A DNA stretch of 64,000 nt from contig JBMNHZ010000007.1 of NCBI GenBank assembly GCA_050950645.1, forward strand, positions 1-64,000, in the 5' to 3' direction. Source of the stretch: BRH-c25 sp012519325. GTDB lineage: Bacteria > Bacillota > Clostridia > Lutisporales > Lutisporaceae. A program made the position numbers and the translations under genes. The notes under the pieces were generated by a model that worked only from the letters and a program-made list of their open reading frames with translations, did no database searches and was not told where the DNA came from. Of this stretch, positions 1-9,562 are shown one piece after another; position 1 is the first letter of the stretch; every line of letters starts with the position of its first letter.

Positions 1-634
1 ATGCACTCTCCAGAAATACCTTTCTGTCTTCCAGAACTTTCAGCAGCTTATTCATCTGAATGGGGTGCAGTTCTCCAATCTCATCTATGAAGAGTATTCC
101 TCCATGAGCTTTGGTTACCGCGCCTATTTTGGGCTGGGGAATCCCTGCTACTCCCATCGCACCTGCTCCTTGATAAATAGGATCATGGACCGAACCAATG
201 AGAGGATCTGCAATTCCTCTTTCATCAAATCTCACAGTTGTGGCATCCACCTCAATAAATTTTGCATCCTGCCGAAAGGGACAGTAAGAGTCTTTTTTGC
301 CTCCTCCAGTATGAGCCTGGCAGCTGCTGTTTTCCCTACTCCGGGAGGACCGTAGATTATTACATGCTTGAGGATTCGGGCTGCATATTGCTGCCCTTAA
401 AGCCTTTATGCCGTTCTCCTGACCTATTATTTCGCTGAAATCAGAGGGCCGGGTAATCTCGGACAGCGGCTTTGTAAGCTGAATATTTCTCATATTTTGT
501 AGCTTCTCCATTTCTTTTCGTGATTCTTTCTCTAATGCAGTTTTATTTCCCTGCTGCCCTCTTAAAAGATTCAGAAAATACATTCCTATTACAACAACGA
601 AAAAAAGCTGGATGATTATAAGCAATTGTGACAT
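1..634 (-). CDS. lonB: LonB-type ATP-dependent protease, N-terminal part, with two compensating frameshifts
   Basis: This is the N-terminal third of a membrane-anchored LonB-type AAA+ protease; the gene runs off the left edge. The start ATG at 634 follows GAGGGAGG. A hydrophobic anchor (about residues 4-24) is followed by a charged linker and then the AAA+ domain (SDFSEIIGQENGIKALRAA). An extra A near 370 throws translation out of frame exactly over the Walker A segment. The other frame there reads VIIYGPPGVGKT. A missing A in the A-run at 292-297 restores the frame, so the ORF stays open with about 24 wrong residues replacing the P-loop. Downstream the sequence is normal (DATTVRFDERGIADPLIGS, ILFIDEIGELHP). 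As read it could not bind ATP. In related clostridia lonB follows clpX, as here once the island is removed. Sequencing error and true inactivation are both possible. Confidence 0.85.
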   Translation of the reverse strand, partial: MSQLLIIIQLFFVVVIGMYFLNLLRGQQGNKTALEKESRKEMEKLQNMRNIQLTKPLSEITRPSDFSEIIGQENGIKALRAAICSPNPQACNNLRSSRSRENSSCQAHTGGGKKDSYCPFRQDAKFIEVDATTVRFDERGIADPLIGSVHDPIYQGAGAMGVAGIPQPKIGAVTKAHGGILFIDEIGELHPIQMNKLLKVLEDRKVFLESA

Positions 635-668
635 AATGTCTTCCTCCCTCTCATATGCAGAACGCATA

Positions 669-703
669 GTGCGAATTCAATTATATTATTATATTGAACG
701 CAC
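669..703. promoter_or_regulatory. 35-bp imperfect palindrome upstream of lonB
   Basis: GTGCG and ATTCAAT on one side mirror ATTGAA and CGCAC on the other across an AT-rich centre. It lies 35-70 bases upstream of the lonB start, where an operator would sit. It does not match CIRCE or the CtsR box. The regulator is unknown. Confidence 0.4.
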
Positions 704-818
704 AAAAGTATTCACATTAGTCCAGCGCCTTTTTTCAAAATCCTCAGCTATACAAGAATATTGACTATTCGACTGAATAATGTTAAGTAACCGGATTTTT
801 CTGTTTGGAGGTGTTTAA

Positions 819-1196
819 ATGCCGACTGTAAAAAATTCATATATCCTCGACAGTTCTTCCTTTTCAGAAACCCATACTGGTAAAGGAAGTCAGAAAATCA
901 TTAGTGGAGTTTCTGGGCATCGACCAACGGATTGGACAGGGTAATTCTGTATGAAACCCCTCTCAGCTTAGATGTGCACATGAAAGCAGAAACGCCAATT
1001 TTGTATATATTGAAATAACCATGTATCCCATCGGAAACAGCGAGACTAAAAGAGCTGCTGCTGCAAAAAATTAGCAGCGATGTCTCAAAGCATGCTGAAG
1101 TAGATTTAAAGGAAATAAACTGCTGTATCATAGAAATCTCCTCCTGAAAACTGGTATGAAGGAAGTTTTCGGCAATTAAAAAAAGGGGGACTTTAG
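819..1196 (+). pseudogene. Tautomerase (4-oxalocrotonate tautomerase-like) pseudogene
   Basis: The reading begins MPTVK, with the Pro after Met that is the catalytic base of the 4-OT family. A frame change gives LVKEVRKSLVEFLGI, and later pieces read YIEITMYPIGNSETKRAAAA, KISSDVSKHAEVDLKEIN and PENWYEGSFRQLKKGGL. The last resembles the usual E-N-W ending of tautomerase units. The pieces lie in order on the + strand but need at least three or four single-base frame changes, so no intact product is made as read. A hairpin with a T-run follows at 1233. The assignment rests on the motif order and could not be confirmed by search. Confidence 0.6.
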
Positions 1197-1232
1197 GAGC
1201 GGTCAGATAGGGATATATAATCCTGAAAAATT

Positions 1233-1270
1233 CGGCATAGTCGTTGATATTCGGCTATGCCGTTTTTTTC
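1233..1270 (+). terminator. Rho-independent terminator after the tautomerase pseudogene
   Basis: Stem CGGCATAG/CTATGCCG with a 14-base loop, followed by seven T on the + strand. It separates the tautomerase remnant from the convergent recombinase remnant. Confidence 0.75.
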
Positions 1271-1272
1271 GT

Positions 1273-2922
1273 TTATTTTGGTAAGTCGATAGCGCCTATG
1301 CAGTTATAGAAAATCTGAATCCGCTGGGTTCTGCGGCCATCTACTTTTTCAGCCTTAAATACTATAATTTTGTCAATGAACTCTCGAATAATCTCTGCAT
1401 CCAATTCTGTAATTTCTGTGTATTTTTTAACCAGTGCCAAAAAGCGGTCGGTATTGAGGGACTGTTCATTTGCTGTATCAATGGTATGCTTTAATTTGAT
1501 TATCCTTTCTTCCAGTGTCTTCTGCTCGCTTCATATTCAGCCGACATCTTGTAAAAACGCTCTTCGGGAATTTTGCCCATCACATTGTCCTCATATAGTT
1601 TCCGAATGATTTTGTCTATGTTAGCAATGCGAGTCTGTACTTGTTCGTACTCCTTTTGACTTTGGCGAGTCTTTGGCAAGTTCCTTTTCTGAATTATTCA
1701 TAAACTATACGAATGAATTCCTGTTCATGGTCTTTGGCAAAGGAGGTTACACGCCTTAAGTCTTCTAACAAAAGCTGTTCCACTACTAACATTGCGTATC
1801 TGATGTGAACTGCACATACCCTTTTTCTTGCGGTAAGTAGCACAAACGAAGTATTCCTTATCGTGTGTCCATCCCTTGCCTCTAACCTGATACAGCTTTG
1901 CTCCACAGTCGGCACAGAACATCATGCCAGAAAGCATTCCCATTTCACCTAATCGTGATGGTCTTCGCTTGCCATCTCTGATTTTCTGCACTGTTTCCCA
2001 AGTGCCTTCATCAATAATTGCTTCATGGGTATTTTTGAAAACCAGCCAATCTTCTGGATTGTTTCAATATCTTGACTTTGCTCTTATATGACTTTTTAGA
2101 AGTCTTGAAATTCACCGTGTGACCTAGATATTCCATTTTAGCCAGAATATCTGCTACGGTACGAGCCGACCAAGCATATGGGTTTTCAGGTGGTCTTGCT
2201 GGAGTGTTAATACCCATTTTGCGAAGATGAACCGTAGGTGTATCAATGCAACGCTTTTCAAGTTGCTTTGCTATCTGCGTGGGTCCAAAGCAGCCATGCA
2301 CAGTCGGAAAATATCTCTGACACACCTCGGCGGCTTTCTCATCTATTATCCAGTGCAACTTATCTTCAGGGTCTTTAATATAACCGTAAGGCGGATTGTG
2401 CAGAGCGGCTTACCGGACTGTCCCTTGGATTTGAACACAGCACGGATTTTCTTGCTAGTATCCTTAGCATACCATTCATTAATAATGTTAAGAACGGTGT
2501 AAAGTCACTGTCTGTTTGGTTAGCACTATCAATACCGTTGTTAATAGCAATGAATCGTACATCTGCTTCAGGAAACATAATCTCGGTATAATAACCTACC
2601 TTAAGGTAATCCCTGCCGAATCTGACATATCCTTGATAATAATCGTTCCAATTCTACCGGACTCTACATCAGCAATCATGCGGTTAAAGTCTGGTCTATC
2701 AAAAGTTGTACCGCTGACCCCATCATCCACATAAAATTCGATGTTGCGAAAACCGTTGTCCTCAGCATACTTTTTTTAGAATTGTCTTCTGGTTTACTAT
2801 ACTATTACAGTCTCCTGCAAGCTCATCATCACGTGAAAGCCTGCAGTACAAAGCAGTAATTTTCGCTTCTTCAAATGCTATGTTGATTTACGTATAGTGC
2901 TAAATGTTGACTGTCTATTCAT
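1273..2922 (-). pseudogene. Large serine recombinase (site-specific integrase), broken by frameshifts
   Basis: Read across frames this is a nearly full-length large serine recombinase of the conjugative-transposon type. It has the start MNRQSTFSTIRKST, a catalytic-serine segment CRLSRDDE, a resolvase fold (FYVDDGVSGTTFDRPDFNR, RIGTIIIKDM), a recombinase domain, a zinc ribbon (FCADCGAKLY and a later C-C pair) and a DUF4368-like tail (RRTQRIQIFYNCIGAIDLPK) ending at 1273. At least five or six single-base indels split it, and I noticed no stop created by substitution. In this family the enzyme cuts and joins the element's attachment sites. As read it would be inactive, so the island should be immobile without help. 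Confidence 0.85.
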
Positions 2923-2980
2923 TTTTCTCCTCCATTTCCGACTAGTCTTCAAGCGGTTTAGCACTATGTATATTACCGTA

Positions 2981-3185
2981 CTACCTTGAAGAAGTCGAGT
3001 TGATTTCCGTGGGTTTACTTGAACTATCTGATAACTTTGAAAGGTTTTTTGCGTTGACTGTAATCAGTCGTTTCAGCTTGGAATATGCACTTTCCTTTGG
3101 CTGAATCACTTACTCGTGATTCCACCACATAGACTGTACCTCCGATATCGGATTTGGTTGTGCGGCTGTTACTTTGATTTTCCAT
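2981..3185 (-). pseudogene. TnpW-like small transposon protein, frameshifted
   Basis: The ATG at 3185 follows AGGAGGTCACGAT. The first half reads MENQSNSRTTKSDIGGTVYV and VESRVSDSAK. One extra G then shifts the frame. Removing it gives ESAYSKLKRLITVNAKNLSK and a stop at 2981. The GTTYVV...SETAKE...KLKRLI pattern is that of the small TnpW-type proteins encoded next to recombinases in clostridial elements; their function is unknown. It lies just upstream of the recombinase gene and reads in the same direction, as expected for the pair. Confidence 0.6.
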
Positions 3186-3260
3186 ATCGTGACCTCCTGT
3201 CCGATGTTTTGAAGGAACTGGCACTGAGCAGAATTGATGACTCAGTGCCTAATCCATTAT

Positions 3261-4162
3261 TTAAGCTTTTATTTGTAATATTTTTAGAGCATTCGGTTGA
3301 ATTAGCTTGCCATCCAATCTCTCGTAAGCAGAAAATCCAATTTGCCCCTGCAATGCATATAATTCACTTAATTTTTTTATTGTTATTGGCTGACGCTCAA
3401 TCAGCCAGTAGTATGATAAATCTCCAAATACAATGCTTTTTTGCTCCTGCTAATACTGTAGGCATATATGAGAGGTAACTACAGGCTTTCCGAAGATGGT
3501 GTTATCTGAAGGATCCACAGATACTGCCGCTTGTATCCTTAAGGGTTCTAAGAAGCATAGCTGTATTATCGTGCATGATAAACACAGCGTTATTGCGGTA
3601 TTCATCTTTTAATGAAAAATACAGTGAAATAATCTCGTCAAAAGAGATGGTAGCACTATCTGCTGTAGTTACATCTGCGTCTGCCGTAAGGATACCTGTT
3701 GGCTGAGTTGTGCCATTTCCATTAAACAATGCATTTTCCTCAGCCCCTGCCAAAACGCTTCGCAAACATCACCCATCAGATATTTTTCAAGATTAAAGTT
3801 CATATCAGTGACGAATGAGCGGTTTAGCTTGACAAGAGATGCCAGCTTGTATGATTTCACCAGAAACTGTGTAAATGTATCGGCACTTTCGGGGATTGGA
3901 TCTCCGTCTTCAACCCAATCTGCTGTACCCGTTGAGGATACTGCTTGAATTATTACCTTCTGCAGAAGATAGATTGATAACAGTAACAAATCTGCGGAAT
4001 ATATTCTCCTTTGCCAAAGCAGTGTTAAAGCCTTCTCGGAACTCATTCTGGTGCGACATAGGCTCCTGCATTATCAAAGCCCTCGCTTAGATTTTGATTA
4101 TTTTCTTCTTTTCCTTTCATAACATTCCAAAACGCTCTATTATAAGTTGTTGAAGTTGCCAT
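3261..4162 (-). pseudogene. HK97-fold phage major capsid protein, frameshifted
   Basis: The ATG at 4162 follows TTTAGGAGGTAAACGATT. Read across frames: MATSTTYNRAFWNVMKGKEE, EFREGFNTALAKENI, ADWVEDGDPIPESADTFTQF, EENALFNGNGTTQPTGILTA, DPSDNTIFGKPVVTS, then a C-terminal stretch ending QPNALKILQIKA at 3261. The gift of a GTTQPTGIL segment followed by a late GKPVVTS strand is characteristic of HK97-type capsids. At least four single-base indels break the gene. No portal, protease or terminase gene is recognisable beside it, so this is an isolated structural gene rather than a working prophage. Confidence 0.8.
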
Positions 4163-4170
4163 AATCGTTT

Positions 4171-4440
4171 ACCTCCTAAATTTAAATTGATTGTGGGGTA
4201 TATACCCTGTTTGAAACCGCGTTTTTTTACGCGTTGCCCACGCCCGTTGTCCAGATGAAAAGGTGTGGAGATTTGACCTCCCCTAGGGGCAGGTATTAAC
4301 ACATTGGAGTTTTATCCATTGTTTTCACTGGTTTTAAGCTTTGTAGCAAGATGTAGCAGGTAAAAACTAAACTCTCTATACGAGAGCGATTTTTTATATA
4401 ACCTGTTTTTCTTGCTACAAGCTGCTACACTGTGTTTAAA
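4171..4440. other. Non-coding stretch with inverted repeat between capsid and primase remnants
   Basis: No gene is supported here. Between 4339 and 4429 a GTAGCAAGA...AGGT arm faces AACCT...TCTTGCTAC, and the heptamer TGTAGCA occurs directly repeated within it. The long imperfect hairpin lies just beyond the primase C-terminus. It may be a remnant of a replication or control site of the element. Nothing more can be said from sequence. Confidence 0.35.
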
Positions 4441-4466
4441 TAAGAAGAAATTCTTCTTCAGTCAGC

Positions 4467-6795
4467 TTATATCCGATAAGCATGTGTGGTCATTCCACCA
4501 CCAGAACGTGGTCGTTTCCGTTCTACACGGGCGATAGCTGTTAAGGCTTGTTTGAAGTTTCTTGCATTCTCCGAATAACAGCCATTGGCACTGCACCAAC
4601 GCTGATACCGGCCATACACTTCGGATGTCCGCACCTCACTGTTAGGACTTTCCTCCAAGGCATCCTCGAAAAATAATGCGTATTTTGTCGCTGTCACGCT
4701 TATAAGCCTCCGTTGCTGTCTTAACGGAAACAGGTAAAATTAAGCCTTCCTTTTTTAACAGCCTGATAGCCTTCAATTAGCCAGTTGAGGATAGCACTCT
4801 GATTCTTCGCTTTGGAAGAATTCACGTTTTAGGTTTTTATCCTGCTCGCTTTCATCAAAGTGTCGTTCAAAAGGGATAATCACCACTCTGCCACTGGAAA
4901 ACAGCGTCATATCCGTGATAACGGGCAGATAATTGGTGTTGATATACAGCTTAAACTTTGGTGAAAAGTCAAAAGAAATTCTCATGTAGAAACCTTGCGT
5001 TGATGGCTGTCACCACCTGTCATGCTTTTTACCTGTGCAGCATTTAGGACAAGTCCTCTGCTAGGTTCGGAGATATTCACAAAGCGTACTCCTGCAAGCC
5101 GGGCAATATCTTCACTTGGACTTGAACTGTTATTGTTCTTTTTCAGACTGATAGTCTCCGGCCTTGCGGTACAGCCATAACTGCCTAATACCTTAAGAAC
5201 GCTCTCACATAGCGTACCTTTTCCGTTTCGAGTTGTAGCACCATAGAGAACAAACAGGCATTCATACCGAGTGTCTCCGCTGATACTGTAGCCAAAGGCT
5301 TTTTGGAGGAATTTTTGCCTTTTCCTCATCTCCGCTCATAATCTCATGAATAAATCTATTCCATCGCTCGCTTTTTGCCTCCGGGTCATATTTAACGCCA
5401 GATATCTTTGTAAGTCTGTCCTCGCTGTTGTGGGGAGACGAAAATCCATAGATGTTAAAAACAATGTTCCATTGGCACAGTTGAGCATAAGCGGGTCTTG
5501 GTCAAATTCAGCCATTGAGTATGGGATATTACGCTCTGTGCATCCTTAAGCACCGTTTCCCTGTATCTTCTTGACTGGCCACTTTCGGCAATTAGTCAAT
5601 GTATGCCTTTCTTTGATGTTCATCCTGAATAGTCAAAGCATAGGTTAGTAGTTGAGTTAGCCAATGATTTACACATTTCCATCACTTTGAGATTACCGAC
5701 ATCAGGAATCCAAATACCATTCTCATAGCAAAACCACATCTTCCTTTCGGGAACAAAGCGGGCAAAAAGATCTATAATAATCAGCAAACAGCCTGCTTGC
5801 CCCAGATATCCGTCCAAGGGTAGCGTTCGTTACTCTCGAGGCTTAAAGCCAGCAAGGGAACATTCTCCAAAATCTTCTGTAGCTGATGAACGCTTACCAC
5901 CTGGTTTATATATTTCAGTAGCATTTGCAATTGCTTTTTCTAATGGTTATCATCCCATAAAGTACTGCCGGACTGTGATCTATTCCATTATATCTCGCAT
6001 TAGGCCGCTCTGCCGAAAAAAGTCTGTCCATCTGTCCAATATCCCTGCCACACCAAAATGCCAGCATACCGCAAAGTGCCAAATCAGCTTCACTGGCAGA
6101 AGCATAACCAGATGTATCTCCCTGCCAATAATGCTTTGAACCTTTCTCCATTTGCTGATTTTAATGCCTTCTCAATAACAGACTTGTCAGACAGATAGGA
6201 TCGGCTTTCTGTATCCAGTAGTTGCTTCACAGGGGTAGGACGCAGCATATACTTGTCTAGTATCATCTGTAGTTCATTCGATTTCTCCGCTATATCACCA
6301 TCTTGCAATATACATTGCCTGTTACGGTAACAAATCGGTTTGTTGCCCCAGCCACATAGACCTCAACTCCCAGCTTTCTGTTGTTGATATAATATTTTGT
6401 TTTGTCAAAGTTAAAGCCTGTGGCCTTAAAGAAAATATGAAGCCCTTTTTCAGATGGACTGTGTTCCATATAACAACCACTAAAAGCCTCTACAACAATT
6501 TGGGCAACAGGCTTAAGCTTACCACCACTATCAAAGCAATCATCTAAGTCGATAACACATATGTCATTACCCACCAAAAATCCGATACCGTCATAATCAC
6601 TTATAGCAGCTACCGCCGAATTAAAATCTTTAAATGTACCCACGTTTGATTTGGTTTTGCCCTTTTTCCTGGTTTACTGGGTTATAGGGAACTTTGGTTT
6701 TTCTACTCACTTCGTTCTTCATATTTCCAACAGCAAAACTGTGGCTTATCTTTAAGCACCTGCGGCAAGTTTTCATATTGTATATTCAGTTATTT
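4467..6795 (-). pseudogene. P4-type phage/plasmid primase-helicase, broken by frameshifts
   Basis: Pieces in order on the - strand: an N-terminal part (ENLPQVLKDKPQFCCWKYEE), a primase-polymerase-like domain (IGFLVGNDICVIDLDDCFDS, EHSPSEKGLHIFFKATG), a middle region, a superfamily-3 helicase (Walker A GATTRNGKGTL, then VRFVNISEPS and LNAAQVKSMTGGD) and a C-terminal winged-helix-like piece ending MTTHAYRI at 4467. This is the layout of D5/P4-type primases that start replication of phages and integrative elements. Many single-base frame changes separate the pieces. The start is unclear: AAGGAGGTG lies near 6800 but no in-frame ATG follows at good spacing, and CTG is the likeliest in-frame codon. 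Confidence 0.8.
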
Positions 6796-6799
6796 CACC

Positions 6800-7110
6800 T
6801 CCTTGCCTGTTAAAAATGAGCCGAAATGCTACGGTTCCAGAGGGTTTGCCTTGTTTGACACAACCTCGTTATCTTTCAAGGAATACGCTCGGAATCATCG
6901 TCATGGCATATTCTGCTTGAAATATCTCTTGCATTTTGGGGGTATTCAGTTGTCAAGGAGCAGTGAGAGAAAAACTATGCTTTCATTGGGGGATTATTTT
7001 TCCTCTCACCTTATAGCCTTGGTAGGGCACATTAGTTGAGGATTTTCTAAAAATATTTTTCTTCCTCATCCATAAGCGAAGAATTCTATTGATTCGAACC
7101 CCTAAAATAA
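6800..7110. other. Leader-like stretch upstream of the primase, no gene seen
   Basis: No convincing coding sequence on either strand. On the - strand it resembles the long AT-rich leaders found before replication genes of integrative elements, with the sequence CTTGACAACTGAATACC near 6945. I assign no function. Confidence 0.3.
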
Positions 7111-7148
7111 AAAAACAGCCTGTCTATTTTCCAGAAAAGACGGCTGTA
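7110..7148 (-). terminator. Hairpin with T-run on the minus strand
   Basis: Stem ACAGCC/GGCTGT extended by GTCT/AGAC, followed on the - strand by seven T. It stands well upstream of the primase remnant with no gene immediately before it on that strand. It may be an attenuator or the end of a lost gene. Confidence 0.5.
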
Positions 7149-7405
7149 ATTGCTTATGCTTTTGCCTCAAATTTGAGCTAAAGCGATATTTAGTTTAGGA
7201 AGGGCTGAATGCTGTAGTTTTGGATTTTTCAATTAGACTTTCCGACTTTTTTGTCTAAAAGTCTTGATTTGAACCCCTTTGATTAAATGCGTAAATAGAA
7301 AATTATGATTGAAACAGATGAGAAATAATGTGAGATTTAAAAATTTATACTGTTTTATAGCGTGTTTTTGTGATATAATTATTAATATTTGTGGGAGGTG
7401 CAAAA

Positions 7406-7662
7406 AATGGCAAGTACATTATAACAAACTATGGAAGCTGCTAATCGATAAGAATATGAAAAAGAAAGATTTGCAAACGCCTTTCCGGTGTTAGCTCGGC
7501 AACTATCACAAAGCTTGGCAGAAACGAAAATGTATAAATACAGAAATACTTCAAAAAATATGCACAGCTTTAGAATGTGACATTTGTGATATTTTAGAGT
7601 TTGTACCTGATAAAATTGAGAAAGGCAAGGTGAATGATAACAATGATTCAAGGATATTATGA
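7406..7662 (+). pseudogene. XRE-family (Cro/CI-like) regulator of the restriction cassette, frameshifted
   Basis: GGGAGGTG precedes the ATG at 7406. Read across frames it gives HYNKLWKLLIDKNMKKKDL, SGVSSATITKLGRNENV and NTEILQKICTALECDICDIL, then a tail ending DNNDSRIL. This is a complete small helix-turn-helix protein of about 85 residues. Three single-base indels break it. Its stop codon overlaps the Mod start (ATGA at 7659), so the two were translationally coupled and the regulator probably controlled the cassette. Such small XRE proteins commonly delay or limit restriction genes. Confidence 0.7.
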
Positions 7663-9548
7663 ATGCCAATGATAGTGCAACACCGAACAGTCAAGAAATA
7701 GCTGTATTAAAAGAAAATTTCCCCTCATGTTTTAAGGCAGATGGATCCTTTGATATTGAGCGGTTTAAGGAATTTTTAAGTGATAAGATTGCTGTAACGG
7801 GAGAGGGTTATGAACTTAAGTTTTTGGGTAAAAACTATGCCCGATTGCTGGCTTCAATTGATACTACAACAGTTGTTGTGCCAGACGAGGAACATAACTT
7901 AAAACCAGAAAATATGAACAGTGAAAATATCTACATAAGTGGCGACAACCTTGATGGATTAAAGCATCTCTTGAAGTCCTATTCACGCAAAGTCAAATTG
8001 ATATATATTGATCCGCCATATAATACGGGAACAGACGGATTTGTCTACAATGACAGCTTCAATTTTACTATAGAGGAATTATCTGAAAAGTTGAGTATAA
8101 GTGAAGAGCAGGCAAAACGTATTCTCAATCTAACAAAGCGTGGTTCAGCGTCTCATTCTGCATGGTTGATGTTTATGTATTCACGTCTTTTGCTTGCTAG
8201 GGATTTGCTATCCGATGATGGTTTAATCTTCATTTCTATTGATGACAACGAGAATCATAATCTTAAACTTTTATGTGATGATGTTTTTGGAGAAGATAAT
8301 TTTCGAAATCAAATCGCTATTCGTAGAGGAGCAAAATCTGTTCAAGCACAGTTTGAAACATGGGATAAACTTGGTCAAAGTGTTGAATACTTGCTATTTT
8401 ATTCGAGAAATTCTAGTTATAGATTTCCTAAACAAATGAAACTACTTGATGATATGCGTCAAGGTTCTTGGAATAATCACTGGCGCGGAACTGACCGTCC
8501 AACGATGCGGTATCCTTTATTTGGAATCACACCAGAGAGTGGTCAGTGGCGTTGGGGCAAAGATCGTAGTTATCTTGCCATCGAAAATTACAAAAAGATG
8601 TTAAATGATATAGGTGTTGATGAAAAGTCAATCACACAAGAGCAAATTGATGAATGGTATTCAAATCAAGATGATGACTGTGATCTTCTTCGGCTATCCG
8701 ATTCCGGTAAACCTGAACACTATATACCACCGACAGATTCAACGCTGTTAAATACTTCTTGGATGGATTTATTGGTTGGAAGCTCATCCGAAATAAAAAG
8801 ATTGTTTGGGAAAACTGTTTTTGACACAGCAAAACTGACTGCGATGTTACAGAGGGTTATTGCTTTCGCAGATAATGATGCAATTATTCTGGATTTCTTT
8901 TCCGGGTCTGCCTCTACCGCACATGCCGTTATGGCACTTAATGCAGAGGATGGAGGAACACGTAAATATATCATGGTGCAGATACCAGAGAAAGTTAAAG
9001 AAGGCAGCATAGCTGATAAGTGTGGTTATTCTACTATTGATCAAATCGGAATGGATCGTATTAAGCAAGCTGCAAAAGCAATAAAAACTGATTATCCAGA
9101 TACAACAGCGGATCTTGGCTTTAAGCATTATACACTTGTCGAGCCAGCTAGCGATACTCTAGACAAGTTTGAAAAGTTTGACCCTACTGAAAATAAATTA
9201 TTTGCTGACAAAGACATTCTTAGTGATTTTGGAAAACCTACCGTCCTTGCAACATGGCTTGTTAGAGATGGATATGGACTTACAGCAGATGCTGAGGAGT
9301 TAAATTTTGCTGGATACAATGGCTATTATATAGGAAAACATCTTTACCTAATTGACCCGGAATTGTCTAATAAGGCGATTGAAGCCATTGTAGTAAAATA
9401 TGAAACTGACGGTAACTTTAATCCTGAGAACGTGGTGTTATTCGGTTATAGTTTTACATGGACGGAAATGGAAGCTTTAAAAATTAATTTGAAACGGTTG
9501 AAGGATACAGAGAAAAACTTGCGTATCAACTTCGATATCCGTTATTGA
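7659..9548 (+). CDS. mod: Type III restriction-modification DNA methyltransferase (Mod)
   Basis: Predicted adenine-N6 methyltransferase and specificity subunit of a type III restriction-modification system. The catalytic motif DPPY is at residues 118-121 (LIYIDPPYNTGTDGF), and the AdoMet-binding FFSGSAST segment lies later, near residue 410, giving the beta-class motif order. The variable stretch between them is the likely target-recognition domain. At 629 residues it has normal length. It is intact, unlike its neighbours on both sides. The start overlaps the end of the XRE gene, and res follows 14 bases later. An active Mod without a working Res would act as an orphan methylase. Confidence 0.93.
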   Translation: MNANDSATPNSQEIAVLKENFPSCFKADGSFDIERFKEFLSDKIAVTGEGYELKFLGKNYARLLASIDTTTVVVPDEEHNLKPENMNSENIYISGDNLDGLKHLLKSYSRKVKLIYIDPPYNTGTDGFVYNDSFNFTIEELSEKLSISEEQAKRILNLTKRGSASHSAWLMFMYSRLLLARDLLSDDGLIFISIDDNENHNLKLLCDDVFGEDNFRNQIAIRRGAKSVQAQFETWDKLGQSVEYLLFYSRNSSYRFPKQMKLLDDMRQGSWNNHWRGTDRPTMRYPLFGITPESGQWRWGKDRSYLAIENYKKMLNDIGVDEKSITQEQIDEWYSNQDDDCDLLRLSDSGKPEHYIPPTDSTLLNTSWMDLLVGSSSEIKRLFGKTVFDTAKLTAMLQRVIAFADNDAIILDFFSGSASTAHAVMALNAEDGGTRKYIMVQIPEKVKEGSIADKCGYSTIDQIGMDRIKQAAKAIKTDYPDTTADLGFKHYTLVEPASDTLDKFEKFDPTENKLFADKDILSDFGKPTVLATWLVRDGYGLTADAEELNFAGYNGYYIGKHLYLIDPELSNKAIEAIVVKYETDGNFNPENVVLFGYSFTWTEMEALKINLKRLKDTEKNLRINFDIRY

Positions 9549-9562
9549 TTGGAGGGTATGTT

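Noticed and set aside
65..355. 96-residue + strand reading
   Set aside because: It runs antisense to lonB, whose - strand sequence has clear AAA+ motifs.
6803..7039. 78-residue + strand protein
   Set aside because: No ribosome site or family; the same DNA looks like a leader on the other strand.
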